Below, piece by piece: positions 37,848-47,011 of a stretch of DNA of 64,000 bases. The stretch's first letter is position 1. Every line of letters begins with the position of its first letter. The stretch spans positions 1 through 64,000 of the forward strand of contig JAFUAO010000079.1 in NCBI GenBank assembly GCA_017460665.1, read 5' to 3'. The stretch is from Ruminococcus sp. (GTDB lineage: Bacteria; Bacillota; Clostridia; Oscillospirales; Ruminococcaceae). Made by a program: the position numbers and the translations under genes. The notes below the pieces were generated by a model. It worked only from the letters and a program-made list of their open reading frames with translations, had not been told where the DNA came from and made no database searches.

Positions 37848-39550
37848 CCCTGTCCCTCCTTACCGGTACTGTATGCCATCTCGATCGCAGCCATAGTATC
37901 AGAAAGCTGAGACTGTGTCGAGGTCTTTTTCACTGTTCTGACATCATCTGTATCATCAGGCACGTCTATGCTGTCAAGAGCGTTCCCTACTCGATCATAA
38001 AGCTCTGTAAGCTCCTCCTTGGTGACACCGTCCACCTTGAACTTCGTTGGATACTGATGCAGGGCATTTCTTGCCAGCTCTATGAGCTCGAGCCTTACTA
38101 TCTCGCTCTCGTTCTCATTTTCGGCAACATTGTCCATGAGCTGTACCAAATTACGGTATAGCCTATTGTACATACCCTTATCGCTCGCCTCTGCGACCTT
38201 GACTGTGATGTCCCGATAGAACTCTCCAACGTAAGAATACACCTGAGCGATACCGAGCTCTTCGTATCCGGGATCTGCGTTCTCCTTGACGATCTCGAAC
38301 CATTTTACTGAGCTTTTTGCTCTTGTGATCTGATCCGGTGAATCGTAATGATACCAAAAGAGCTTTCCAAGCTCAAAGCAGATCTCTATATAGTTCTCCG
38401 GCTTTTTTTCAAGGTCACTGCGGTGATTTATCAGCAGCTTCTCTATTTCAGCAGCTTCATCAGCTGTAAATACGTCGTTGTCATAATAGCTTTTGTAAAG
38501 GCTGATCAGTCCGAGATAGGCCTCCTTTTCACCGCCCTTGTCAGGGATAGAGATGCTCTCGGCATATAGTTCCCGCTTTTCATTATAGTCAGATGACTGT
38601 TCAGCCTGCTCTATCATAAGCTGATAGTTGTCAGTAGCCTTTGCTATCGCCTTGTTCCTTGTAACTAAACCAGATATACCGCAGGCCAGCGCCAAAAGAG
38701 CTGCAGTTCCGAACAAAGCCACCTTTGTTATCGACTTCTTGGTATACTCATCGTCCAATACATCGATATGCTCAAGATCATACATCAGCTCCGCACATGA
38801 CTGATACCTGAGATCGGCTTCGTCCTGTGTACACTTGACTATGATCTTGTCAAGTCCTCTTGAAAATGAGGGATCCACCTTCCTGATCGACCTGTTGGCA
38901 ATGACAGTAGTTCTCGGATCTATATTCGTCAAAAGAGAGTACAGCGTCATCCCAAGAGCGTAAATATCTGTCCTCTCATCAGTGCGTCCTCTTCCGCCGT
39001 ATTGCTCCGGCGCAGCAAAGCCTGCGGTTCCCAGGCCTGTCGTAGACTCAAGAGCGATGTCATATTTTTTTGCTGTTCCAAAATCAATGATAGTGATATC
39101 TCCGTCAGGTCTCAGCATGATATTAGAGGGCTTCATATCACGGTAGATTATGGGAGGATCCTGAGCATGAAGATAACCCATCACATCGCATAGCTGCTTG
39201 GCCCATTCCTTGACATATTCCTCTGGCTGAGCCCCCTTCTCCTTCAGGATAACATCCATAGAACGGCCTTCGATATAATCCATGACTATGATAAAGCTGT
39301 CTTTATCCTCGATAACGTCAACAATGCTTGGCAGCTTAGGATGCTTAACGGATTTTAGCGTATCGATCTCGGTTATAAGGCTCTGTCGGACCATATTGTA
39401 ATCGTTTCGTCCGTCTCTTCTGACCTCCTTGATAGCCCAGGTCTTGTTAGCCTTTTCATTGATAGCGAGATACACAACGCTCATCCCGCCTCGCCCGATC
39501 TCACTGAGTATCCTATATTTATCGTCTACGAGATCACCTTGAGCAAGCAT
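37844..39550 (-). CDS. Hanks-type Ser/Thr protein kinase with membrane helix and TPR-like outer part
   Basis: 568 residues, ATG at 39550 after AGGAGG. The kinase domain (about 12-265) has IGRGGMSVVYLA, the ATP-binding Lys in WAIKEV, IYRDMKPSNIML (catalytic loop with Tyr for His), IDFGTAKKYD and GTAGFAAPEQYGG. One membrane helix follows at about 282-300. The rest (about 315-540) is helical and TPR-like instead of PASTA, so it does not sense muropeptides the PrkC way. It lies 12 bases after a PP2C gene, with an FHA gene before that: a full kinase-phosphatase-reader set in one operon. Confidence 0.93.
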   Translation of the reverse strand: MLAQGDLVDDKYRILSEIGRGGMSVVYLAINEKANKTWAIKEVRRDGRNDYNMVRQSLITEIDTLKSVKHPKLPSIVDVIEDKDSFIIVMDYIEGRSMDVILKEKGAQPEEYVKEWAKQLCDVMGYLHAQDPPIIYRDMKPSNIMLRPDGDITIIDFGTAKKYDIALESTTGLGTAGFAAPEQYGGRGRTDERTDIYALGMTLYSLLTNIDPRTTVIANRSIRKVDPSFSRGLDKIIVKCTQDEADLRYQSCAELMYDLEHIDVLDDEYTKKSITKVALFGTAALLALACGISGLVTRNKAIAKATDNYQLMIEQAEQSSDYNEKRELYAESISIPDKGGEKEAYLGLISLYKSYYDNDVFTADEAAEIEKLLINHRSDLEKKPENYIEICFELGKLFWYHYDSPDQITRAKSSVKWFEIVKENADPGYEELGIAQVYSYVGEFYRDITVKVAEASDKGMYNRLYRNLVQLMDNVAENENESEIVRLELIELARNALHQYPTKFKVDGVTKEELTELYDRVGNALDSIDVPDDTDDVRTVKKTSTQSQLSDTMAAIEMAYSTGKEGQG

Positions 39551-39562
39551 ATTATCCTCCTA

Positions 39563-40330
39563 TCAATAAGTTCTTATGGATATTACTGTGATATTGTCCT
39601 TTTCTTTCCTGCTTTTATTTAGCTCCACGAGCTCGTCCATATTATCCTTCATCTGGTTCTCATTCGTCATTACGTCCGGTCTGAGATACTGCATCATCTC
39701 TTCGTTGCTTATCTCATGCCTGAAGCCGTCGCTGCAAAGCATATACACCGTATCCTTGGTCAAAGTGCCAGTGAAATGATCCGGCATGACTACTCCGGAG
39801 ACTCCGATACACTGGAGCAGCACGCTCCTGCGTGGATCTGTTTTCGCCTGCTCCTCAGTGAGCTTTCCCAGCTCTACCTCCTGAGCGACCACCGTCTGAT
39901 CCTTAGTCAGCACCTTCACCTGATCGTGTATACTGTATACCCTTGAGTCGCCAACGTTCACTATGAACCATCTTGTCTCAGTGAGCATTATGGCCGTTAG
40001 CGTTGTGCCAAGGCTGATATTGTGGAGCTCGCCGTATTTTTTTATCTTATCATTGCACTTCTGTACCAACCGGCCCCATTCGGACTTGATGACCTGATCT
40101 GAAATACCGGTCTCACACAATATAGGGAGCCTATTGATCATCCACTTATTGAATGCATCAACGACGGTCGCACTTGCAATCTCACCGCTGGAATAACCGC
40201 CCATCCCATCGCACAGCACAGCAACAAGTATCGTGCCGAGCTTCGTATCAAGGATCTTTACTCCAAAGCTATCCTGATTTACGTCCTTGACAAGGCCGAC
40301 ATCAGTTGCTGCGGAAACAAGGTAATTCAT
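39563..40330 (-). CDS. PP2C-family Ser/Thr protein phosphatase
   Basis: 255 residues, ATG at 40330 after GGTGAG; the upstream frame extension lacks a ribosome site. Metal-binding motifs DVNQDSFG, LCDGMGG, GTTLTAIM, VGDSRVY and CSDGF are all present, so it should be active. It would reverse the partner kinase encoded 12 bases downstream. Cytoplasmic, no membrane segment. Confidence 0.93.
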   Translation of the reverse strand: MNYLVSAATDVGLVKDVNQDSFGVKILDTKLGTILVAVLCDGMGGYSSGEIASATVVDAFNKWMINRLPILCETGISDQVIKSEWGRLVQKCNDKIKKYGELHNISLGTTLTAIMLTETRWFIVNVGDSRVYSIHDQVKVLTKDQTVVAQEVELGKLTEEQAKTDPRRSVLLQCIGVSGVVMPDHFTGTLTKDTVYMLCSDGFRHEISNEEMMQYLRPDVMTNENQMKDNMDELVELNKSRKEKDNITVISIRTY

Positions 40331-40346
40331 CTGGCTCACCTTCCAT

Positions 40347-41762
40347 TCATGAAACGACTGACCTGAATTCAAATTCCTCGTCAGCAAACATGATACTGTC
40401 ACCGCTGAATATCTGCCTCTCCGTATCCGGCGAAAGCATCTCACCGTTGACATAGGTATGATTTCTTGACCTCATATCGATCAAATAGTACACGTCTTCA
40501 CGCTTGATCACACGAGCGTGTCTGCGGCCAACAGCAGTATTGTCAGTGATGCAGTAATCCACCTCGGACGCTTCTCGGCCTATCTGGAAAACAGGCTTAG
40601 TGATCTCGATATTCTTACGATCCTTCTTTCTGATAAGGTAGGCTCTTTCTGTCGGCGTCTTTTTTAGAACTGTCGTTTCCTCCGAACGCCCTGCCAGTGC
40701 AGTCGTCTCTGGGATCTCACTAGCGTTATCTTTGAGAGATGTTGTTTCGATATAGCTATCCTTCTGGACAGTATCCTTAGGATCTTCCTGACTGGAAACG
40801 CTCCTGTTGACCATCCCTCCGTTCAGCACTGTGGTCCCGCCGTATTCAAAATCCTTTTGCTCCGGCCTAACAGGAGCAGGTCTCTGCTCCTGCGGCAGAG
40901 GCGCCTCATGGGGCTCTGCTGCTCCGGGGAGCCCTTTTTTCAGCCCGGCAAGCCCTGCAGAATAGCCTCGGCCAGGCTTTTCCTTTGGCTTTTTTGTCTT
41001 TTCCTTCTTTTTTCCTCCTGAGAATAGCTTACCAAGAAGGCTCTTCTCCTCCTCTTCCTCCACCATGACTGGTATAACAGGAGGCGTATACGTTTTTTCA
41101 CCTGATACGGTTATCTCTGAAGGCTCCTCGACTCTCTTCCTGGCTTGCTCTTCCGGCTCAGGGGCGGACCTTTTATCGCTGTGCCTCTCCTGAGTTTTGC
41201 TCCCTGCCGATGCCATTTCCATGGCTGAGATCATATTCCTCAGAGAAAAACCGTTCTCGCTCTTAACAACATTATATACACCGTTGAAATAGCTCGTCTC
41301 ATTCACGTTCCAGTCAACATAGCTCGCATCGACTACGGCCTTAAAAAACTCATACAGCTTTCCTCCGCAGTGGTGATCGACTATGGGAACGCAGATAAAA
41401 GAGACTGAGTTATCGACCTCGTTTATGAAAACACTGTTTATGTCAAGGATCACCTGATCTGCACTTATCATGAACTCATCGAAATTCTCGATGGTCTCGA
41501 TAAGATTGATCAGCATCGCTTTGAATGCTTCCTGTGTGACTCTTTTACTGAGATACTCCCTGATCGTGATACGTCCTGTTACATCGAAGAGGATCTTTGT
41601 ATAGACCCCGTTCATCGCCTCGAACCTTATGGGGGCAAGCCCGACGTTCCTGCTTTGATTGCTGTTGATCATAAGCAGACTTACCTTGTCGATAGTGCTT
41701 ACAGGACTGTTCATATCCATTACAGCATATACATTGCTTCCTTTTTGAACTCTCGTCAACAT
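40347..41762 (-). CDS. FHA-domain phosphothreonine reader with N-terminal DUF6382-like domain
   Basis: 471 residues. The N-terminal domain (about 1-190; RFEAMNGVYTKILFDVTG, YLSKRVTQEAFKAML) is the DUF6382 type that recurs before FHA in Firmicutes. A charged linker (about 195-375) includes Lys-rich and Pro-rich parts and several TTVL / TTSL / TTAL Thr motifs that look like kinase targets. The C-terminal FHA domain (about 390-470) has FQIGREASEVDYCI, VGRRHARVI and RSRNHTYVNG, with the Arg and Ser/His positions that hold phosphothreonine. It would read marks set by the operon kinase and recruit partners. Confidence 0.9.
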   Translation of the reverse strand: MLTRVQKGSNVYAVMDMNSPVSTIDKVSLLMINSNQSRNVGLAPIRFEAMNGVYTKILFDVTGRITIREYLSKRVTQEAFKAMLINLIETIENFDEFMISADQVILDINSVFINEVDNSVSFICVPIVDHHCGGKLYEFFKAVVDASYVDWNVNETSYFNGVYNVVKSENGFSLRNMISAMEMASAGSKTQERHSDKRSAPEPEEQARKRVEEPSEITVSGEKTYTPPVIPVMVEEEEEKSLLGKLFSGGKKKEKTKKPKEKPGRGYSAGLAGLKKGLPGAAEPHEAPLPQEQRPAPVRPEQKDFEYGGTTVLNGGMVNRSVSSQEDPKDTVQKDSYIETTSLKDNASEIPETTALAGRSEETTVLKKTPTERAYLIRKKDRKNIEITKPVFQIGREASEVDYCITDNTAVGRRHARVIKREDVYYLIDMRSRNHTYVNGEMLSPDTERQIFSGDSIMFADEEFEFRSVVS

Positions 41763-41773
41763 AGTTTCATCAC

Positions 41774-43084
41774 CTAATCAAATAATTCTAATACGATAAA
41801 CTGCTTTATGCCGTCCATTTTGACAAGCGCATATCCGTTCTTGTAAAATGATCCCATCTCATCCATTTCAGGCTTGATCAATACATTTTCTTCCTGATCG
41901 ATACAACCCCATTTACCGTCTATCCTGACAGGAGCATATCCCAATGAGAAGGAGCCTGCATCGTCATATGAGGGCTGGATCACAAGCTCACCTGCCTTTG
42001 AAACGAAACCCCAACCGCTGCCGCTCTTTACTGCTGCCGGCTCTTCCGAAGCAAAAAGACGAACTTCATCATAGTCGTCTGACAGCTTTTTGCCACTCAG
42101 ATCATATAAGGCATACTTTCCGTTTTTCTTTGCCCAGAATACACCGTATACCGAGCAGGCGCCGCAGTCATCGATCAGTATCTCATCGAACTCAAGATCC
42201 GTCACATTCTTGAAGCTCTCGTTTATTACTGTCCATTTGCCGTTTTGCTTGACCGGAGCGATTCCATTGTAGAAGCACCCGGCATATTCATACTCGAAAT
42301 GCTTCTCGCCCATATCCTTATCCAAGTATCCGTACTTGCCGTCTATCAAAGCAGGAGCAAGCTCCGAGCTGAAAGGCCCTAAATAGTCTGCCTTGTGGTC
42401 AGGTACCCTTTTTCGGTGCAGATCCTTATCCATGTAGTAGTATTCACCATTCGAGCAAACAGGGATCAGGTCGTTCATCAGCGGTCCTATGTCCTCATAT
42501 TCACACTGATACACCAGCTTGTTATTAGTATTCAACAAGCCGAACTTTCCCTCGACTGATACTCTTGCATAGCCGGTATCACTTCCGGGAGCGTATATCC
42601 ATGACGTGAAATCGTCATATCTCAGCGACTCGGTGCCATATCTCCCAAGCAGCGCATAGAGGGTCTTTTCTACCTCCTCATCACTGCCTCCGGCGTCCTG
42701 AAAATCCTTCAAGATGTCATACGCTTTATCGAATTCCAGCTTATCCAAGTATTGCTCAGCGATCGCCAGATAAGGCTCAGGCTGTGAAGGATCGATCTTT
42801 ATCGCCTGCTCACATGACTTGATATAAGAGGCAGGCTCGTTGAGTTCCTTATAAAGCTGTGCTATGTGCATCGAAAGATCATGATCCGGAACGATGTCGT
42901 TTGCCGCCTCATATTCCTTAACAGCATCTATGTAGATGCCCTTTTCCTCATACTCCTCCGCCAGTTTGATATGCCTGTCATGGTCAGCATGGATATGGCC
43001 GTTATACTCAAGCACGCTTTTCCATGATAACACCAGCATCAGCAAAAATACGCCAAGTATAAGGACAGGTATGATCTTGTTCAT
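41774..43084 (-). CDS. Membrane-anchored TPR and WG-repeat protein
   Basis: 436 residues, ATG at 43084 after AAAGGAG. One N-terminal helix (about 3-20) anchors it; TPR-like helices cover about 35-135. The rest is a run of WG-type beta repeats (GKFGLLNTNNKLVY, GKYGYLDKDMGEK, GKWTVINESFKNV, GKYALYDLSGKKL, GWGFVSKAGELVI, GKWGCIDQEENVL). WG repeats form propeller-like binding surfaces of unknown target. Orientation suggests an extracytoplasmic scaffold in the Tad-like operon. Confidence 0.85.
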   Translation of the reverse strand: MNKIIPVLILGVFLLMLVLSWKSVLEYNGHIHADHDRHIKLAEEYEEKGIYIDAVKEYEAANDIVPDHDLSMHIAQLYKELNEPASYIKSCEQAIKIDPSQPEPYLAIAEQYLDKLEFDKAYDILKDFQDAGGSDEEVEKTLYALLGRYGTESLRYDDFTSWIYAPGSDTGYARVSVEGKFGLLNTNNKLVYQCEYEDIGPLMNDLIPVCSNGEYYYMDKDLHRKRVPDHKADYLGPFSSELAPALIDGKYGYLDKDMGEKHFEYEYAGCFYNGIAPVKQNGKWTVINESFKNVTDLEFDEILIDDCGACSVYGVFWAKKNGKYALYDLSGKKLSDDYDEVRLFASEEPAAVKSGSGWGFVSKAGELVIQPSYDDAGSFSLGYAPVRIDGKWGCIDQEENVLIKPEMDEMGSFYKNGYALVKMDGIKQFIVLELFD

Positions 43085-43097
43085 TTGATCTGCTCCT

Positions 43098-43766
43098 TTA
43101 TAAAAAGAAATAATACACACTTATCCCGCCGAGAACGAACGGCGCCATGGGCAGCGTCGATCTCAGCTTCGCCTTGCCAGAGACAAGAAGTATCACGCTG
43201 TACACAGCTGCTAAAAACAGCGAGTACATCAGCACCTGAAGGATCCCGCTCAAGCCAATGAAAAGACCTGTCACTGCATAAAGCTTCAGGTCGCCCATCC
43301 CGACTCCTCCCCGTGAGATCAGCATCCCGGTCAGGATCACAGCACCTCCGACAACTGCGCCGGTCAAAGAGAAGACGAGCATTTCAACGCCTCCCCTCCC
43401 GTTAATAAGAGCTTCGATCGCTATCCCAGCAAAGCGAATAGCTATCAGAACGATCAGCAGAAGATTCGGGATCTTCTTGACTAAATGATCGATCGAGGCT
43501 ATAATAAATACGATATCCCAGAGAAGCAGGAGCTGTATCATGTAGATGTATGTTACTGTCCCGCTCTTGAAACGGAGCAAGCAGCAGGCTGCTACGATAA
43601 AAGCGCACAATGTCAGAGGAAGGATCCTTTTTTGTCTGCTGAGTATTTGCATGATAGCTTGCTTTTCTCTTCCGAGATAGCTCCACCTATAGCAGATCAT
43701 CGACACTGCAAGGATCGCAGAAACCATAATAAAAGCTGCGTATTCACTTACTGCCCTCAACTTCAC
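43098..43766 (-). CDS. A24 prepilin peptidase (TadV/CpaA-like)
   Basis: 222 residues, polytopic, GTG start at 43766 after AAAGGACTG, overlapping the previous gene end by 23 bases. The two catalytic aspartates of the family are visible in ASIDHLVKKIPN and GVGMGDLKLY (GxGD motif). Such peptidases cut the leader of type IV or Tad prepilins at the inner membrane face. With a TadE-like gene just upstream, it supports a pilus or pseudopilus history for the operon. Confidence 0.88.
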   Translation of the reverse strand: MKLRAVSEYAAFIMVSAILAVSMICYRWSYLGREKQAIMQILSRQKRILPLTLCAFIVAACCLLRFKSGTVTYIYMIQLLLLWDIVFIIASIDHLVKKIPNLLLIVLIAIRFAGIAIEALINGRGGVEMLVFSLTGAVVGGAVILTGMLISRGGVGMGDLKLYAVTGLFIGLSGILQVLMYSLFLAAVYSVILLVSGKAKLRSTLPMAPFVLGGISVYYFFL

Positions 43767-44583
43767 CAGTCCTTTGCGGCAATTTGATCTTTGAGATCTC
43801 TAATGTAGTATCTCCGTCAGGCCTTATCCAAGCAGCCGTTACTGCGACCTGCCTGAAGGTCATTTTGTGCTTTATCATACCAAAGGTCAGTTTTTCAGTA
43901 TCCAGCTCATACTCCACCACGAGCTTTATCGATCTGCCGTCAAACAGGAGCTGTGAGTGCTGGAAGCTGACTGAATCAGGGTCAACGCCCATTTTTTCGT
44001 AAAACTCGTCCACATCTCCTGATGTCATGTACTTAGGCATGAGCGCCTGGCAGACCAGAGGAGCCGCCAGCGCTGAAAATCCTCGGTTTATCATGGTCCT
44101 GCCAAACACCTGTATGACTGCCTTTAGCTGATCTGCGGCATTATTATCCTTTGAAAGATCCTTGATATACTTAGATACCTGACTGATCTCTCCTTTGATC
44201 TTCTCAGTATCGACCTCATTCTTGAGGTCCTTGATCGTGTCCAGAGAAAGGCCGTCATCGAAATCGATATTTTTGGACACATCCTTTGCGCCATTAGAAA
44301 GCGAGACAAGATTCCCGACAGTTGTGTTAAAGCCCTCGAGCTTCTTATCGACTCCTGACGGATCCTTTCCGGAAAGTATATCCGTGATCCCGGCCTTATC
44401 CAGCAAATAGAAATATCCCGAGATCTCCTTAGCTGTCTGGTCAAGAGCATACTGCATACTTGCCTGCACTCTTATGATCAGCGACATGAACATTATCGCC
44501 AGGATCGACAGCATAAAAAACGTCAAGCCGATCACCGCATCTATCGCAAATGCTCCATGCTCGCTTTTTTTCATATGCTTCAC
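43744..44583 (-). CDS. TadE-like pseudopilin with large extracytoplasmic domain
   Basis: 279 residues. A GTG at 44583 is about 7 bases from GCAGGTG; an ATG at 44574 is the alternative. A short basic N-terminus with E-x-G (KKSEHGAF) and one hydrophobic helix (about 15-37) followed by a helical segment (ASMQYALDQTAKEISGYFYLL) is the TadE/TadG build. The rest is outside and lacks a known domain. It lies 19 bases after the TadZ chimera gene. Confidence 0.75.
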   Translation of the reverse strand: MKHMKKSEHGAFAIDAVIGLTFFMLSILAIMFMSLIIRVQASMQYALDQTAKEISGYFYLLDKAGITDILSGKDPSGVDKKLEGFNTTVGNLVSLSNGAKDVSKNIDFDDGLSLDTIKDLKNEVDTEKIKGEISQVSKYIKDLSKDNNAADQLKAVIQVFGRTMINRGFSALAAPLVCQALMPKYMTSGDVDEFYEKMGVDPDSVSFQHSQLLFDGRSIKLVVEYELDTEKLTFGMIKHKMTFRQVAVTAAWIRPDGDTTLEISKIKLPQRTGEVEGSK

Positions 44584-44602
44584 TCAATTCACCTGCTTTC
44601 GG

Positions 44603-46666
44603 TCAATATCCGTTCATACCGCTGTAATTGATCTTGACTGAGTTGGACCCGAGCGAAGACAGATCGAGCCCAATATCAGCTGTTCCTGCTGCATCGTCCA
44701 CATTGTCCTCAACTATCCATGGGAACAAGGTCGTCATTCTGATAGTTGCATTCACTGAAACGAGAGTATTCGCCTCGACCATCTGGAACGATGCATTGCT
44801 GCTGCCATGGCTATCGGGCGCTGCCGCAACATTCGCTTGGATGAGCACTGCTGCACGCTGGAGCATCTTCGTTTCATTGAACATCAGCTGCATCAGTACG
44901 AAGATCTTGCAGTATTCCTTATAATTGAGCGTAAAACCGCCGGATGATGCGGAAGTATCGAAGGACTGATCCATCTTAGATGAGAGCTTATCATCGATCA
45001 CATCAGTGACCTTGCCTGTGATCTTTTCAGCAGCTTCGTCTGTTTTTTCATGGATATAGCTCTTGATCTCAGAGGCGCTTTTATCAGTAGCATTCCTTAT
45101 ATCCGTCATGATCTCGTCCTTGATCTTACCAAGCTCTTTAGTTATATCTTCCCTGAACGAATGGATAGGCTCAGTAAGGATACCTTTTTCTCCGGCAAGG
45201 AGATCATTAAGGCTGGGAACGTTAGCCGTATCACCTGCAAGTATCTCATTGAAATAATCCATTAACTTTGTTTTTAGATCCTCCTTGAGCTCTTTAGCTT
45301 TTGTATTATAAAACTTAAGCGCAAGATCCTTGATCGTCCCATCTTCCATAGCATTGATATTTGCACCGATCGTATTGAACGCCTCTTCCAAGCCCTTCTC
45401 AACGATCTTATCGATATCGCCGTTCCCGCTGCTCACGAGAGTCATTATCGGTGTCAGCTTGTTGGTAAGCGGAGAGATGAATATGCTCTCTATAGATGTC
45501 TGTACAGCATCGACCTGATCTTCGATATAATCTGTCACATATCCCTCAAGATCACCTGCTGCATCGCTTATCGTCTTTTCTGCCTTAGAGTCAGTACGAT
45601 ACCTCGCCAAACGGGCGATGAGCTCCATATCTTTCAGGGAGCTCTGCTCATTCTCTGAGCCGTAATATTGATTTAATATCAAGTATTTCTCCGGCATTTT
45701 GTCCTCAGCTTCTCTTGAAATGATCTCAAAATATCTCTTTAGCTTGGACAGCTTCACATCTGCGATGTCAGATCCGGAGGACACCACCGTGACCTTATCA
45801 GACAGAAGTATGATCTTTTTCATATTATCATTGACTATGAAATCGGTATCGATTATGACCGACCCATAGTCGAATTTTTCCCTAAGGGCCTTGAAAAGAG
45901 TTTCGATCCCATTTGGAGCGAGAGATGTATACTCCATGATATTATTGAAACCCTTTATGTAGAAGACCTTGCTGCCGTGCTGTTTCGTGTCCTGACTTAT
46001 AGAATCACGGATCATCTGATAAAGGGCACTGTCGGAATACTTTGTTTTCAGCAATGCAGCGATCTCAGTTATCCCTTTTTTGTTATCACTTGAGAAAAAC
46101 GCCTGATCCGACGTTCTCTGCTCAAGGTTTATATATAATGTAGGGCTGGTGTTTGAAAGAGCTATCGCACAGGCAGCAGCCATAGTGGAGCTTCCTGCTC
46201 CTCCGTTTGCCGGGATAAAGGTAATGATCTCAGTTTTTTTCCTCTCATCCGGAGTATTCTCACTGCGCTTTATCGTTCTTTTTTTCTTCTTCTCATAAAG
46301 CTCACATATCTTTGAGTATATCTCTGATACCCCTCTGTACTTGAACAGAGTCTCCTTATCGTCTATGATCTCATTGGTCTCAGAGACATAAGCAAAGACT
46401 GCACTTCCGATTTTTGAACTGATCTCATCAAAGCTGATATCATCGAACGTCCCGTCGAACAATACAACATCGTATTTCTCCTTTTGCAGGGATGCCGACG
46501 CATCCTCATAGTTATCAAAAACCGTGATCTGAACATCCGGATGTTTCTTATTGAGATAGTATTTAAATCTCTGTGAATGATCCGTGTTCTTATAAACACT
46601 ATATCGATAGCGACCCTCCCATCTTCCATCTTTTCTTCTGTAAATGTTTTCTCCTTTTTTTGCCAT
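44603..46666 (-). CDS. Chimeric protein: integrase-like N-terminus, TadZ ATPase, DUF5702-like pilus protein C-terminus
   Basis: 687 residues, ATG at 46666 after AAGGAGAGCG. Residues 1-20 (MAKKGENIYRRKDGRWEGRY) read like the start of a tyrosine integrase. Residues 21-120 form a CpaE/TadZ receiver-like domain (HSQRFKYYLNKKHPDVQITV), then a ParA-like ATPase (about 146-345) with deviant Walker A NGGAGSST and IIDTDF. After the TadZ block KYLILNQYYGS and RLARYRTDSK (about 355) the character changes: a long amphipathic helical region leads to a C-terminus (about 575-655; NYKEYCKIFVLMQLM, RAAVLIQANV, TLFPW) typical of DUF5702 surface proteins of Tad loci. TadA, TadB, TadC and pilin genes that normally lie between are missing, so a deletion fusion is likely. 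Confidence 0.7.
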   Translation of the reverse strand: MAKKGENIYRRKDGRWEGRYRYSVYKNTDHSQRFKYYLNKKHPDVQITVFDNYEDASASLQKEKYDVVLFDGTFDDISFDEISSKIGSAVFAYVSETNEIIDDKETLFKYRGVSEIYSKICELYEKKKKRTIKRSENTPDERKKTEIITFIPANGGAGSSTMAAACAIALSNTSPTLYINLEQRTSDQAFFSSDNKKGITEIAALLKTKYSDSALYQMIRDSISQDTKQHGSKVFYIKGFNNIMEYTSLAPNGIETLFKALREKFDYGSVIIDTDFIVNDNMKKIILLSDKVTVVSSGSDIADVKLSKLKRYFEIISREAEDKMPEKYLILNQYYGSENEQSSLKDMELIARLARYRTDSKAEKTISDAAGDLEGYVTDYIEDQVDAVQTSIESIFISPLTNKLTPIMTLVSSGNGDIDKIVEKGLEEAFNTIGANINAMEDGTIKDLALKFYNTKAKELKEDLKTKLMDYFNEILAGDTANVPSLNDLLAGEKGILTEPIHSFREDITKELGKIKDEIMTDIRNATDKSASEIKSYIHEKTDEAAEKITGKVTDVIDDKLSSKMDQSFDTSASSGGFTLNYKEYCKIFVLMQLMFNETKMLQRAAVLIQANVAAAPDSHGSSNASFQMVEANTLVSVNATIRMTTLFPWIVEDNVDDAAGTADIGLDLSSLGSNSVKINYSGMNGY

Positions 46667-46815
46667 AGTTCGCTCTCCTTGTTAATTTGTATAATTGACC
46701 AGATAATTGACGGTTTGTAAATGTCATCAATCGTCATAATCAACAATTTTCGTGGCATTTGAATAGATAAATTGCTAATTTTTCATTCAAATTTCAAGAT
46801 TTGTGTTCTCCTCGA

Positions 46816-46844
46816 TTGACTTTTTGACTAAAATATGATAAAAT
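46816..46844 (+). promoter_or_regulatory. Plus-strand promoter in the tadZ-glgA intergenic region
   Basis: TTGACT (46816-46821), 17 bp, TAAAAT (46839-46844). It points away from the TadZ chimera gene toward a terminator 65 bases further on. Confidence 0.6.
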
Positions 46845-46850
46845 TTCTTT

Positions 46851-46939
46851 GGAAATGTAATTAGTTTTGCTTTATTACTTCCTATTCGTAAATGATAGAT
46901 CTTTGCGAAAGGCATATCGGATGACCGATATGCCTTTTT
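46851..46939 (+). ncRNA. Candidate small RNA of about 90 bases
   Basis: Bounded by the promoter above and a strong terminator hairpin (AGGCATATCGG / CCGATATGCCT, 46910-46935, then TTTT). No reading frame of note lies inside. It could also be the relic leader of a lost gene. Confidence 0.4.
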
Positions 46940-46950
46940 ATGGCAAAAAG

Positions 46951-46981
46951 AAAAAGTCCATGCACTAAAGCATGGACTTTT
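46951..46981 (-). terminator. Bidirectional terminator after glgA
   Basis: GTCCATGC / GCATGGAC arms with A-run before and T-run after, 31 bases past the glgA stop. Confidence 0.9.
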
Positions 46982-47011
46982 CTTAATGGTCGTATTTCTT
47001 AGGAGCTCATT

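Noticed and set aside
38920-39550. The kinase as a PrkC/PknB-type wall sensor
   Set aside because: The part after the membrane helix is TPR-like with no PASTA modules, so muropeptide sensing by that route is not supported.
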